Below the pieces are notes generated by a model that saw only the letters and a list, made by a program, of their open reading frames with translations, searched no databases and was not told where the DNA came from. From the NCBI RefSeq assembly GCF_001570765.1, contig NZ_BCSH01000033.1, forward strand, positions 1 to 64,000: a stretch of 64,000 nucleotides of DNA. The letters are read 5' to 3'. The stretch is from Nocardiopsis listeri NBRC 13360. GTDB lineage: Bacteria; Actinomycetota; Actinomycetes; Streptosporangiales; Streptosporangiaceae. Each line of letters begins with the position of its first letter. Position 1 is the stretch's first letter. A program made the translations under genes and the position numbers. Below, one piece after another: positions 7,647-16,210 of this stretch.

Positions 7647-9572
7647 GTGTTGTCCCCCAGCGCGACCTCCGACACCACCACGACGACCACCGCCCGCCCC
7701 CTCCTGGCCAGAGTCGCCGACGGGGTCCGGCTGGCCCGGGACGGACGTTTCGAGGACACCGTCACCCTGTTGGAGGACATCCGAAGCCGACTACGGGGAC
7801 ACCCCGCCGCGGACCTGGCCCCGGTGTTGCCGGGGGTGCTCACCGACCTGGGACTGGCCCAGGCCCTGTGCGGTCGCTTCGGGCCGGCCAGGGACCACCT
7901 CCACGCGGCGCGCGACCTGGCCGAGGCCCGCGGACTGCCGCTGCTCGGCACGGTCGCCCGACAGAACCAGGGCTGTCTGGCCCTGTATCGCGGTGACGCG
8001 CCGGGCGCCATCGGGACCTTCCTCGAACTCCTGCCGCTGATACCGGCCGACCGGCAGGAGGCGCTGCGCGTGGATCTGGCCGAAGCCCTGCTCTGCGAAG
8101 GCCAGGTGGAGGAGGCCGGTCGCATCCTGGCCGAGGCGCCCTGGCGGGAGGGGCCGACCGACACCGCCCGCACCCTGTTGGAGGCCAAGCTGCGCCTGTT
8201 GGAGGGCGATCACAAGGCGGCGTTGGCCCTGTCCCTGAGGGTCCGGCGACACATCGGGCGCGGGTCGCCCTGGTACGGTCTGACCCACCGATTGGAGCGG
8301 CTCGCCGAGCGCACCCACCACGCCCGGCCCATCGAACGCGCCCGTGGGGCGTTGGAGGTGCGCTCGCCCTCCACCGCGACCCCGGTCACGAGCCCGCACG
8401 CCACCCGCGCGCTCGCGGCCCTCGCCGAACGCCTGCCCGCACCAGACCTCCATGTCCGACCACGGCCCGCGCCGCTGCCCGGCGCGTGGTTGGAGGACGG
8501 CTTCGGCGACCCTCACGTGATCCAGGCCGGGTTGGAGGGCGCGTTGGCGGTGGGCGACCCGGCGACCGCGTTGGAATGGGCGGAGCTGACCCGCGCGGAG
8601 GTCACACGCGAGACCGTGGTCACGGCGGCCGACACCGAGACCGACCTGACGGTGTCTCGTCGACGCGCGCCGCGCGGCCCGGTGTCGGGAAGGTTGTTCG
8701 AAACCCTGGGCGATCGGGCGTTCGTGCACTTCACCAGGGCGGGAGACCAGGCCGTCGCGCTGGTGGCGGTGGAGGGGCGGGTGCGTACCGCGTTCCTGGG
8801 CCCGTTGCCGCCCCTGCGTCGCCTCCTGGCCCGAATGCGGCACGAATGCGAGGCCGTGCCCGTCGACGGATCGCCCCCGGCCCTGAACGCAGTGGACGAG
8901 GCCCTGGTGGGGCCGGTGCTGCCGTTGACCGGTGGGCGTCCGCTCGTGGTCACCGGCGCCCCCTACCTGGACGATCCGCCCTGGGGACTGTTGCCGAGCC
9001 TGCGGGGTCGACCGGTCACGGTGGTCGTCGGGGCGCGGTCCTGGGCGCGGCGACGTCCCCCGAGGGGCGAGCGTGTGCTGTTGGCGGCGGCCTCCGAACC
9101 GGCCGGAGCGGGCCTGGAGGTCCGCGCACTCGCCGGTATCCACCCGGGCGCCCGGGTACTGGAACAGGCCCGACGGGAGCAGGTCCTGGCGGCGCTCACC
9201 ACCACCGACCTGGCCCACCTGGCCGGGCACGGACACCCCGGCGAACGTTCGGCGCTGTCGTCCCGGGTGGAACTGTCCGACGGCCCGCTGTCGGCCCGGG
9301 ACCTGTTGCGGGTACCCACTCCGGCCGCGCTGGTCACCCTGGCCACCTGTTCGGGCGGCCGGGGATTCCTCACCCGCTCACCGGGTGGCTTCGCGGCCAC
9401 CCTGCTGGCGCTCGGGACGCGCACCGTGGTCGCGAGCCCGTTGCCGGTCTCCGACGAACACACGGGTGCGGCCATGCGGCTGTTCCACCGCGCGTTGGCC
9501 GGTGGCGAAGACGTGTCCGAGGCGGTCGCCGACCACCTCGGACACGTGGGCTTTTGCTGCTACGTCGGCTGA
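7647..9572 (+). CDS. CHAT-domain protease with helical-repeat N-terminus
   Basis: A 641-residue protein. Residues about 15-230 are TPR-like helical repeats (ADGVRLARDGRFEDTVTLLE, ALCGRFGPARDHLHAARDLA, LLEAKLRLLEGDHKAALALS). Residues about 340-641 form a CHAT domain, a caspase-like peptidase fold. The catalytic pair is intact: His528 in DLAHLAGHGHPGER and Cys568 in LVTLATCSGG, forty residues apart as in family members. The GTG at 7647 is preferred because AAAGG lies about nine bases upstream; a TTG at 7566 would add 27 residues. It follows the beta-rich gene by 185 bases and ends one base from the convergent metallo-hydrolase. Role inferred: sensor protease that regulates the linked sigma factor. 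Confidence 0.9.
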   Translation: MLSPSATSDTTTTTTARPLLARVADGVRLARDGRFEDTVTLLEDIRSRLRGHPAADLAPVLPGVLTDLGLAQALCGRFGPARDHLHAARDLAEARGLPLLGTVARQNQGCLALYRGDAPGAIGTFLELLPLIPADRQEALRVDLAEALLCEGQVEEAGRILAEAPWREGPTDTARTLLEAKLRLLEGDHKAALALSLRVRRHIGRGSPWYGLTHRLERLAERTHHARPIERARGALEVRSPSTATPVTSPHATRALAALAERLPAPDLHVRPRPAPLPGAWLEDGFGDPHVIQAGLEGALAVGDPATALEWAELTRAEVTRETVVTAADTETDLTVSRRRAPRGPVSGRLFETLGDRAFVHFTRAGDQAVALVAVEGRVRTAFLGPLPPLRRLLARMRHECEAVPVDGSPPALNAVDEALVGPVLPLTGGRPLVVTGAPYLDDPPWGLLPSLRGRPVTVVVGARSWARRRPPRGERVLLAAASEPAGAGLEVRALAGIHPGARVLEQARREQVLAALTTTDLAHLAGHGHPGERSALSSRVELSDGPLSARDLLRVPTPAALVTLATCSGGRGFLTRSPGGFAATLLALGTRTVVASPLPVSDEHTGAAMRLFHRALAGGEDVSEAVADHLGHVGFCCYVG

Positions 9573-9573
9573 G

Positions 9574-10227
9574 TCACCAGCCGCGCTCGCCCCACTGGGA
9601 CAGGTTCGGACGCTCGGCGCCCAACGTGGTGTCCTTGCCGTGTCCGGGGTAGACCCAGGTGTCGTCGGCCAGGGCTCCGAAAACACGCTCGGAGACGTCA
9701 CCGAAGAGGGTCCGGAAGTCCTCGTCGGACCAGGTCTTGCCGACCCCGCCCGGGAAGAGGCTGTCCCCGGTGAACAGGTGGGTGTGGCCTTCGGGGTCGT
9801 CGTAGCGCAGGGCGATCGAACCGGGTGTGTGCCCGCGCAGGTGGATGACGGTGAGCGCACAGTCCCCGACCCGGACCGTGCCACCGTGGGTGACGGGTTC
9901 GTCGACCGACATCGGGAGTTCGTCGGCGTCGTCGGGATGGGCGACCGTGCGGGCGCCGGTCTGGCCGACGATCTCGGCCAGCGCCTGCCAGTGGTCCTGG
10001 TGGCGGTGGGTGGTGACCACGCGGGCCAGCCCGTCCTCGCCGATCATCTCCAGGATGCGGTCGGCCTCGGCCGCCGCGTCGATGAGGACGGCCTCCCCCG
10101 TGGCGCGGCAGCGCAGGAGGTAGGCGTTGTTGTCCATCGGGCCCACGGCCAGTTTGGTGATCGTCAGTTGCGGTAGTTCGCGCAGGTCGGCCGGGCCGCC
10201 GACCCTGGTATCTCCGGAGTAGCTCAC
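9574..10227 (-). CDS. MBL-fold metallo-hydrolase, glyoxalase II-like
   Basis: A 217-residue metallo-beta-lactamase-fold enzyme. The metal motif is THRHQDHW, the HxHxDH signature with Gln at a variable position, followed by the conserved HLRGHTPGSIAL histidine, FTGDSLFPGGVG with the bridging Asp, and the C-terminal YPGHGKDTTL histidine. All zinc ligands of the glyoxalase II-type subfamily are present. It probably hydrolyses a thioester or related ester; the substrate is not identifiable. The GTG at 10227 follows GGACGG; an ATG at 10248 is possible. It is tail-to-tail with the CHAT gene and 41 bases downstream of the enoyl-CoA hydratase, probably in one transcript with it. Confidence 0.88.
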   Translation of the reverse strand: MSYSGDTRVGGPADLRELPQLTITKLAVGPMDNNAYLLRCRATGEAVLIDAAAEADRILEMIGEDGLARVVTTHRHQDHWQALAEIVGQTGARTVAHPDDADELPMSVDEPVTHGGTVRVGDCALTVIHLRGHTPGSIALRYDDPEGHTHLFTGDSLFPGGVGKTWSDEDFRTLFGDVSERVFGALADDTWVYPGHGKDTTLGAERPNLSQWGERGW

Positions 10228-10268
10228 CCGTCCATTGTGGCCTGTCATGGCGGGCGTGTGCACCCAGG

Positions 10269-11087
10269 TCACCGAGCCCAGTGCGGAGGTCGTTTCTCGA
10301 AGAAGGCGACGCGTCCCTCTGCCGCGTCCTCCCCGGCGAAGAACTCGGCGGACAGTTCGCCCATCCGGGCGAAGGCCTCGCCGCGCCGGCCGGGTACGGC
10401 CTGGGCGCCACCGCTCAGCTCACCGACGAGTTCCTTCGTGCGGCGCAGCGCGTGTGGCGCCGCCCCGCGCAGTCCCCGCAGGATCGAGTCGATGGTGTCC
10501 TGCATCTCCCGATCGGGCACGGCCTCGGTGATGAGTCCCGCCTGTGCGGCGGCCGCGGCGTCGAACACCTCACCGGTGAGGAAGTAACGGCTGAGTTGGC
10601 GCGAGTGCACGCGCGCGGACACGGGGACCGAGATGATCGCCGGCACCACACCGATGCGTACCTCGGTGAAGGCGAAGGTGGTGCTCTTGGGGGCCAGGGC
10701 GATGTCGGCGGCGGCGACCAGGCCGATGCCGCCGGCCCGGGCCGCTCCGTTGAGCACCGCGACGACGGGTTTGGGGCCGCCCATGATCTGTTCGAAGATC
10801 TCGGGCAGTTCCGGGGCCGGTTCGACGGGTTCGCCCGCCAGGGTCGCCGCGATCTCCTTGAGGTCGGCGCCGGCGCAGAACACCGGGCCCTCACCGGTGA
10901 GCACGATGGCGCGCACCTCGTCGTCGGCCATGGCGTCGGCGAGGGCCTTGGAGAGTTCGGCGCGCAACCGGGCGGAGAGCGCGTTGCGGTTGCGCGAGGA
11001 GTCGAGGGTGATCGTGGCGATGGCCCGGTCGACGCTCGACCTCACGAGCGGGGCGTCGGGGGTCTCGGAAGGCTGATGCTGCGTCAT
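10269..11087 (-). CDS. Enoyl-CoA hydratase/isomerase family protein
   Basis: A 272-residue crotonase-superfamily protein. The oxyanion-hole segment ILTGEGPVFCAGADLKEIAA and the second block VLNGAARAGGIGLVAAADIA are typical, as is FAFTEVRIGVVPAIISVPV. The first crotonase Glu position lies in TEVRIGVVP, where most hydratases have E-x-x-x-G, so hydratase or isomerase chemistry on an acyl-CoA is expected. The pathway is uncertain; fatty acid or branched-chain amino acid breakdown would fit. ATG at 11087 with AGAGAGG upstream. The metallo-hydrolase gene follows on the same strand. Confidence 0.9.
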   Translation of the reverse strand: MTQHQPSETPDAPLVRSSVDRAIATITLDSSRNRNALSARLRAELSKALADAMADDEVRAIVLTGEGPVFCAGADLKEIAATLAGEPVEPAPELPEIFEQIMGGPKPVVAVLNGAARAGGIGLVAAADIALAPKSTTFAFTEVRIGVVPAIISVPVSARVHSRQLSRYFLTGEVFDAAAAAQAGLITEAVPDREMQDTIDSILRGLRGAAPHALRRTKELVGELSGGAQAVPGRRGEAFARMGELSAEFFAGEDAAEGRVAFFEKRPPHWAR

Positions 11088-11336
11088 CGCGAGCTGACCT
11101 CTCTTGCGTCGGTGGGAGTGAATCCGGTCACCACGGTTGACCGGAACACACGCTAGCGGTCGGGGTTCGCCCGTTACGGAGCGGCGTTCAGGATGGTACG
11201 TCGCAAGGCGGCGGGAAGCCCTCATAGTGGTTCCTATGTGGGCTCTTCGCCAACGCGGCGAGGTGCCGTGCCGAACGCAGCGACGGGGTGGACCTCGGCT
11301 GACGCGGCACTGGGTCCACCATCGCTCGGACCGACA

Positions 11337-11368
11337 CCGGGTCGGGGGCCGAGCGGCCCCCGACCCGG
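11337..11368 (-). terminator. Terminator after DUF5998 gene
   Basis: Fourteen-bp perfect inverted repeat (11337-11350 and 11355-11368, loop GAGC) starting seven bases beyond the DUF5998 stop in its direction of transcription. Confidence 0.8.
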
Positions 11369-11374
11369 GCATGA

Positions 11375-11971
11375 TCAGCGTCCCCGGGACGCCACGGACA
11401 AGGCGTCGGAGAAGTGCATCATCGCCTGCACCGCTTCGGCGCCGTCGGCCGCCTCGCTGACCCTCAGGGTGAGCGGTTCGGCGGTGATGGCACCGGTGTA
11501 GCCGTGGTCGAGCTCGCAGCTCTCGTCGGCGCAGGAGGCCGGTTCCAGGTCGATGTGGGCGACCGCGCTCCAGTTCACCGACAGGTTGACGCTGAGCACC
11601 AGCTCGCTGGGGGTGCTCCCCGCCGTGTACTGGGCCGGGTTGGGCACCACCCGGGTCAGCGCCACCGACTGGACGTTGCCCAACTGGATGCTGTCGGTCG
11701 TGGTGGAGGCGTGCGAGGCACCACCCGGCTCGGTCGGTGGGTGCTCGTCGGTGTGGCAGACCACCAGTCGGGTCTCGGTCAGCAGCATCACGGTGATGTG
11801 CCGACGCATCTCCATGGCGGGGTCGAAGGTCGCCTCGTGGTGCACGATGAACGCCTTGGCGTCCTCGTCGCCCAGGACGTCGGCGACCGCGTCGATGACC
11901 AGGGCGGGGTAGTATCCGCTCCGTTCGATCTCCAGGCGCCAGTCCGTGGGCACGGCACGTGTTTTCCTCAT
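11375..11971 (-). CDS. DUF5998 family protein
   Basis: A 198-residue protein matching the actinobacterial DUF5998 family of unknown function. Characteristic stretches are WRLEIERSGYYPALVIDAVA, then VVCHTDEHP, TRVVPNPAQYT, LVLSVNLSVNWSAVAHIDLE, and the cysteine-bearing ASCADESCELDHGYTG. The paired cysteines and the His in this last segment might bind metal (inference). It is soluble, with no signal or membrane segment. ATG at 11971 with GGATAGGGG upstream. It lies downstream of the large GNAT/CoA-ligase fusion on the same strand and ends at its own strong terminator. Confidence 0.87.
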   Translation of the reverse strand: MRKTRAVPTDWRLEIERSGYYPALVIDAVADVLGDEDAKAFIVHHEATFDPAMEMRRHITVMLLTETRLVVCHTDEHPPTEPGGASHASTTTDSIQLGNVQSVALTRVVPNPAQYTAGSTPSELVLSVNLSVNWSAVAHIDLEPASCADESCELDHGYTGAITAEPLTLRVSEAADGAEAVQAMMHFSDALSVASRGR

Positions 11972-12039
11972 ACCCCTATCCTGCCCCCTTCCGGTGACAC
12001 TTCGCGACCGTCGCCCGAAGAGAGCCGACCACTGGCGGA

Positions 12040-14760
12040 TCAGAACGTCACCCCGCGCAACCTCCGAGGCCCGGAGTCCGGGCGCACGTCGGGCGCCTCC
12101 CGCAACCACATGCGCGCGCCCAGGACGTGGGCGCCGGTGGCGTTGACGAGCACCGGGTCCAGGTCCACGTAACCGATCTCGGGGAAGGCCTCCACCAGGC
12201 GCGAGACCCGGATGAGGAGTTCCTCCAAGGCCTCCACGTTGGGCTGTTCGGCCAGCGAGGTCGCCCCCGCGGGCAGCCCGAACAGCAGCGGTGCGGCGCG
12301 AACCGCGTGGATGAGGTCGGCCGCGTCCATGTCGGTCAGCGGCGCCAACCGGAAGGCACGGTCGTCGAGGAGCTCCGCGGTGACGTCGGCCAGGCCGAAG
12401 GAGACCACCGACCCGAAGGACTGGTTGTCCCCGGCCCGGATCACCGTGGGCACCCCGGGCGCGGCCAGACGTTGGACCACCAGGTCGGCCTCGTCGCCGA
12501 AGCGGTCGTACAGCGACAGGTAGGCGCTGCGCACGTCCTCGGGGGTGCGCAGGTCGGCGCGGACGAACGTGCCACCGGCGCGGACCCGCAGGTCGGGGGC
12601 GTCGGCCTTGACCACCGCCGGGTAGCCCAGCTCACCGGCGGCGACCACGGCCTCCTCCGCCGAGTCCACCTTGATGTCGGGATAGGCGGCGATGCCGTAG
12701 CAGGACAGCAGCTCGTGCGCGTCCTCGCTGGAGATCGCCGTCTCCTCGTCGTAGCGACGCTCCCCGCCGAACCAGGCGATGTCGCCCTTCTCCGATCCGA
12801 CCTTCGACAGGGCCCGGGCGATGACGGTGCGGGCCCGGGCGCCGTCGAGGTCGGGCAGCTCGGGGTGCCGGCCGGGTTTGCGGTCCCGCCACTGGGCGTA
12901 GCGGGTCGCGTGGGCGAGGGCGCGTACGGCGTCCTCGGGCGCGGGGTAGGAGGGGACCGAACCGTGCAGGGTCTGCCCCTGATCCCCGACGTGCCTGAGC
13001 TCCTCGGGGATGCCCTGTCTGGCCAGATAGGTGGTGACGATCGGCTTGTCCGACTCCAGGGAGCGGGCGCGCAGCACCCGGGCCACGTCGTCGCCGATGG
13101 GGTGCAGGGCCGGGACGAAGACCACCACGACCGAGTGCACGTCGTCGTCGGCCATGGCCGCACCGAGTGCGTTGTCGAAGCCCTCGGCGGTGGCCTGCGG
13201 GCCCAGGTTCACGGGTTCGTGCGGTTTGAGTCCTTGGCGGACGGCGGCGTCCTTGACCAACAACTCCAGGGAGTCGGAGTTGCCGATGATGCCCACGCGC
13301 GGCCCCGCGGGCAGCGGCTGGTAGGCGAACACCTGGGCGGCGTCGAACATCTGGGTGATGTCGTCCACGCGCACCACCCCGGCCTGCTCGAAGAGGGAGG
13401 TGACGGCGTAGTCGGGCAGGGCCAGCCCACCGGCGGCGTGGCCGGTGGGCGTGGTCCGCGCCGAACCGCCACTGCGCACCGCCACGATCGGTTTCCGCTT
13501 GGCCAGGCGCCGGGCCAGGCGGGTGAACTTACGCGGGTTGCCCAGGGACTCCAGGTACTGCAGGACCACCTGGGTGGCCGGGTCCTCCTGCCAGTACTGC
13601 ATGAGGTCGTTGCCGGACACGTCGGCGCGGTTGCCCGCGGACACGAACGTGGACAGCCCCATGCCCCGGTCGGCGACCCGTTGCAGGATGGCGCGACCCA
13701 GCGCGCCGGACTGGGAGAAGAAGCCGATGGGGCCGGCCGGTGGCAGGTCCGGGGAGAGGGTGGCGTTGAGGGAGACCGACGCGTCGGTGTTGGCGACGCC
13801 CAGGCAGTTGGGGCCCACCACGCGCATGCCGGCGGCGCGGGCGGTGCGCACCAGCTCGTCCTGGCGGACGCGACCCTCCGGGCCGATCTCACCGAACCCG
13901 GAGCTGACCACGACGAGTCCGTGCACGCCCTTCTCCGCGCACTGTTCGACCACGTCCACGACCGTTTCGGCGCGCACCGCCACCACGGCCAGGTCGACCT
14001 GGTCGGGGATGTCCAGCACCGACGGGTAGGCGCGCACGCCCACCACGGCCCTGGCCTCGGGGTGCACCGGGTAGACGGGGCCTTGGAACTCACCGCCCAG
14101 GAGGTTGCGCAGGGCGGTCTGACCGATGGTGTGCGCGGTCCGGCTGGCACCGATGACGGCGACCGATTCCGGGAAGAGCAGACGGGCGATGGAACGCGAC
14201 TCGGAGCGCTGCTCGCGGGCCCGCATGACCTCTTGGGAGTCGTCGGTGGGTTGCAGGTCCAGCGTGAGCCGGATGACCCCTTCGTCGAAGGTCTGCTGGG
14301 CGGTGTACCCGGCCTCACGGAAGACGTTGATCATCCGTCGGTTCTCGGGCAGCACGTCGGCGATGAAACGCCGCACCCCGCGTTCGCGGGCGGCCGCTCC
14401 GATGTGTTCGAGCATGACCGAGGCCAGGCCACGGCCCTGGTGACCGTCCTCGACCACGAAGGCGACCTCGGCCTCCTCCGGGGCGACCTTGTCGTAACGC
14501 ACCACGGAGACCAGGGAGTCCGAGATCGTGGCGACCAGGGCCACGCGCTCCTCGTAGTCGACCGTGGTGAAACGTTCGACGTCGCGGTTGGACAGCTTGG
14601 GGTAGGGCGCGAAGAACCGGTAGTAGATCGTCTCCGGCGAGAGCCGGGCGTGGAACTCGCGCAGCAGGTCGGCGTCGTCAGCGGTGATGGGGCGCAGGTG
14701 CGCGGTGCCGCCGTCGGTCAGAACGACGTCGGCTTCCCAGTGTTTCGGGTAGGACTGCAC
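12040..14760 (-). CDS. GNAT acetyltransferase fused to ADP-forming acyl-CoA synthetase domain (Pat-like)
   Basis: A 906-residue fusion. Residues about 10-170 are a GNAT domain with the acetyl-CoA loop VVEDGHQGRGLASVMLEHIG. Residues about 195-650 are the CoA-binding and ligase part of an ADP-forming acyl-CoA synthetase (ARLLFPESVAVIGASRTAHT, VVGPNCLGVANTDASVSLNA, IGFFSQSGALGRAILQRVAD). The C-terminal 220 residues are ATP-grasp (YPAVVKADAPDLRVRAGGTF). This resembles the Pat family of protein lysine acetyltransferases that inactivate acyl-CoA synthetases, with the domain order reversed relative to Salmonella Pat. Whether the synthetase half is active is unclear; a candidate His lies in TPTGHAAGG. 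The GTG at 14760 has no ribosome site and may be leaderless. Confidence 0.9.
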   Translation of the reverse strand: MQSYPKHWEADVVLTDGGTAHLRPITADDADLLREFHARLSPETIYYRFFAPYPKLSNRDVERFTTVDYEERVALVATISDSLVSVVRYDKVAPEEAEVAFVVEDGHQGRGLASVMLEHIGAAARERGVRRFIADVLPENRRMINVFREAGYTAQQTFDEGVIRLTLDLQPTDDSQEVMRAREQRSESRSIARLLFPESVAVIGASRTAHTIGQTALRNLLGGEFQGPVYPVHPEARAVVGVRAYPSVLDIPDQVDLAVVAVRAETVVDVVEQCAEKGVHGLVVVSSGFGEIGPEGRVRQDELVRTARAAGMRVVGPNCLGVANTDASVSLNATLSPDLPPAGPIGFFSQSGALGRAILQRVADRGMGLSTFVSAGNRADVSGNDLMQYWQEDPATQVVLQYLESLGNPRKFTRLARRLAKRKPIVAVRSGGSARTTPTGHAAGGLALPDYAVTSLFEQAGVVRVDDITQMFDAAQVFAYQPLPAGPRVGIIGNSDSLELLVKDAAVRQGLKPHEPVNLGPQATAEGFDNALGAAMADDDVHSVVVVFVPALHPIGDDVARVLRARSLESDKPIVTTYLARQGIPEELRHVGDQGQTLHGSVPSYPAPEDAVRALAHATRYAQWRDRKPGRHPELPDLDGARARTVIARALSKVGSEKGDIAWFGGERRYDEETAISSEDAHELLSCYGIAAYPDIKVDSAEEAVVAAGELGYPAVVKADAPDLRVRAGGTFVRADLRTPEDVRSAYLSLYDRFGDEADLVVQRLAAPGVPTVIRAGDNQSFGSVVSFGLADVTAELLDDRAFRLAPLTDMDAADLIHAVRAAPLLFGLPAGATSLAEQPNVEALEELLIRVSRLVEAFPEIGYVDLDPVLVNATGAHVLGARMWLREAPDVRPDSGPRRLRGVTF

Positions 14761-14767
14761 GACTGCG

Positions 14768-14773
14768 AGACTA
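14768..14773 (-). promoter_or_regulatory. Possible -10 element for leaderless GNAT/CoA-ligase transcript
   Basis: On the coding strand a TAGTCT hexamer (TAnnnT pattern) ends seven bases before the GTG at 14760, and no purine-rich ribosome site occurs between them. This is the geometry of actinobacterial leaderless genes. No convincing -35 is seen. Confidence 0.35.
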
Positions 14774-15027
14774 GACGACAATCGGTCGGATACGGGGAGA
14801 GTCCCCGCCGTCCGGCCGAAATCACCACCCGTTCCTCCCGTCGTGCAAGCGCTTTCGGGACGGTGCGCGTCCGGGTCCACGTACCCTGATGCGGTGGGGC
14901 GAAAGACCCCGGCATCGCCTTGGTGACCGTGTGTCCGGGGTGCTGTCAGTTCGTTACCCGACCCTGATCGTTAAACTGTTAACGTCGTGCGGGCACAGGT
15001 TCTCAACACTCGGTGGTGGCTGGCGAA

Positions 15028-15972
15028 ATGACTCGAGTGGTCGTGATCGGTGATTTGATGACCGACGCCGTCGCGCGCGCGTTCCACCCATTGGCCAGGG
15101 GTAGTGACACCCCCGCCTCGGTGGTCATGTACGGCGGCGGTTCCGGGGCCAACATCGCGTCCTGGTTGTCGGTCGAGGGCACCGAGACCACGTTCGTGGG
15201 TCGCCGGGGCTCCGACATAACCGGACGTACCCGCGAGATGGAACTCATGGGCTATGGCCTGGACTCGCGCATGGTGATGGATCCCGAGCGCGCCACCGGG
15301 CACTGCGTCGTCATGATCACCCATCGCGGTGACCGTACGATGCTCAGCGACCCGGGCGCCAACGCGCGTCTGCAACCCGAGGACCTTCCCCGCGACGTGT
15401 TCGGCCCCGACGGGCACCTGCACGTCTCCGGCTACACGCTGATCAACTCCGACTCGCGTCGCGCGGCCCGAGTGGCCCTGCGCATGGCCCGCGAGAGCGG
15501 CATGTCGATCTCGGTGGACGGCGGTTCGCACGCACCACTGGAACGCGCCGGCGCGGAGGACTTCCTGGAGTGGACCCAGGGCGCGCGACTGCTGTTCGTC
15601 AACGTCGACCAGGCCCGGGTGCTCACCGGCCGGGACGAGCCCGAGGCCGCCGCCAAGGTTCTGACCGCCTGGTTCCCCAACGTCGTGATCAAGCTCGGTG
15701 AGGACGGCGGCCTGTGGGCGTCCAAGACCCGTGATGACTGTGTGAGGGCCCCGGCCGAACCGGTGGATCCGTCCCCGGGTTCGGTGGGCGCCGGCGACGC
15801 GTTCATCGCGGGTTTCCTGCCCGCGTGGTTGGCCGGCCGGCACCCCAAGGAGGCGTTGGGTCGTGCCAGCCGCCTGGCCGCCCGCGCCCTGCACCAGCCG
15901 GGTGCCCGCCCCGACCTGGGCGAGGGCCGACCGGTCCGAAGAGGCGCCCCCAGAGGCCAGCGCATTCGCTAG
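15028..15972 (+). CDS. PfkB-family carbohydrate kinase
   Basis: A 314-residue ribokinase/PfkB kinase. The N-terminal strand MTRVVVIGDLMTDAVA, the substrate-binding glycine run YGGGSGANIASWLSVEG, and the C-terminal signature DPSPGSVGAGDAFIAGFLPA with the catalytic Asp of GAGDA are all present. The acceptor sugar or nucleoside is not predictable. The last 30 residues (after ARALHQPGARPDLGEG) become arginine/glycine-rich and overlap a degenerate duplicated segment, so the C-terminus may have been altered by a frameshift. ATG at 15028 gives the family-like N-terminus; a GTG 15 bases upstream is possible. The gene diverges from the GNAT/CoA-ligase gene. Confidence 0.88.
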   Translation: MTRVVVIGDLMTDAVARAFHPLARGSDTPASVVMYGGGSGANIASWLSVEGTETTFVGRRGSDITGRTREMELMGYGLDSRMVMDPERATGHCVVMITHRGDRTMLSDPGANARLQPEDLPRDVFGPDGHLHVSGYTLINSDSRRAARVALRMARESGMSISVDGGSHAPLERAGAEDFLEWTQGARLLFVNVDQARVLTGRDEPEAAAKVLTAWFPNVVIKLGEDGGLWASKTRDDCVRAPAEPVDPSPGSVGAGDAFIAGFLPAWLAGRHPKEALGRASRLAARALHQPGARPDLGEGRPVRRGAPRGQRIR

Positions 15973-15984
15973 CAGTGTCTCTGA

Positions 15985-16015
15985 GCGCCTCCGCTAGCGC
16001 TTTGGCGTGTTCAGG
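15985..16015. repeat. Degenerate direct repeat, copy 1
   Basis: A 31-base segment matching copy 2 at 16179-16209 with about five mismatches (shared cores GCGCCTCCGC and TTGGCGTGTTC). Read on the minus strand both copies encode a PEHAK-x-LAEA motif. The 238-bp gap between the PfkB and RecQ genes thus holds two vestiges of one small coding fragment; no intact gene is visible in it. Confidence 0.55.
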
Positions 16016-16178
16016 CGCCTGGAAGTCAGGAACCTTCGGCACCTTCGGTGCGATAGCGGAAAAGCGTGCTATCCCACCGCCGACACCTCCCCGGGTTTAC
16101 CAAAGAACAGGGCCTGACGGCGCCCGAACGGGCGACCCCCCGTGGTCACCACGACAACATCCGAACAGCGACCCCCAT

Positions 16179-16209
16179 GCGCCTCCGCCAACACCTTGGC
16201 GTGTTCGGG
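16179..16209. repeat. Degenerate direct repeat, copy 2
   Basis: Second copy of the 31-base element found at 15985-16015, directly downstream of the RecQ stop codon (minus strand). It encodes EHAKVLAEA on the minus strand. Confidence 0.55.
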
Positions 16210-16210
16210 C

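Noticed and set aside
7791-9236. A 481-codon open frame antisense to the CHAT gene
   Set aside because: Gln/Arg/Gly-rich shadow translation without motifs. The CHAT frame has the catalytic residues and a proper start.
12127-14889. A 920-codon open frame on the plus strand antisense to the GNAT/CoA-ligase gene
   Set aside because: Its translation is Val/Gly/Asp/His-rich low-complexity sequence, the usual shadow of a GC-rich gene read from the other strand; no family motif and no ribosome site.
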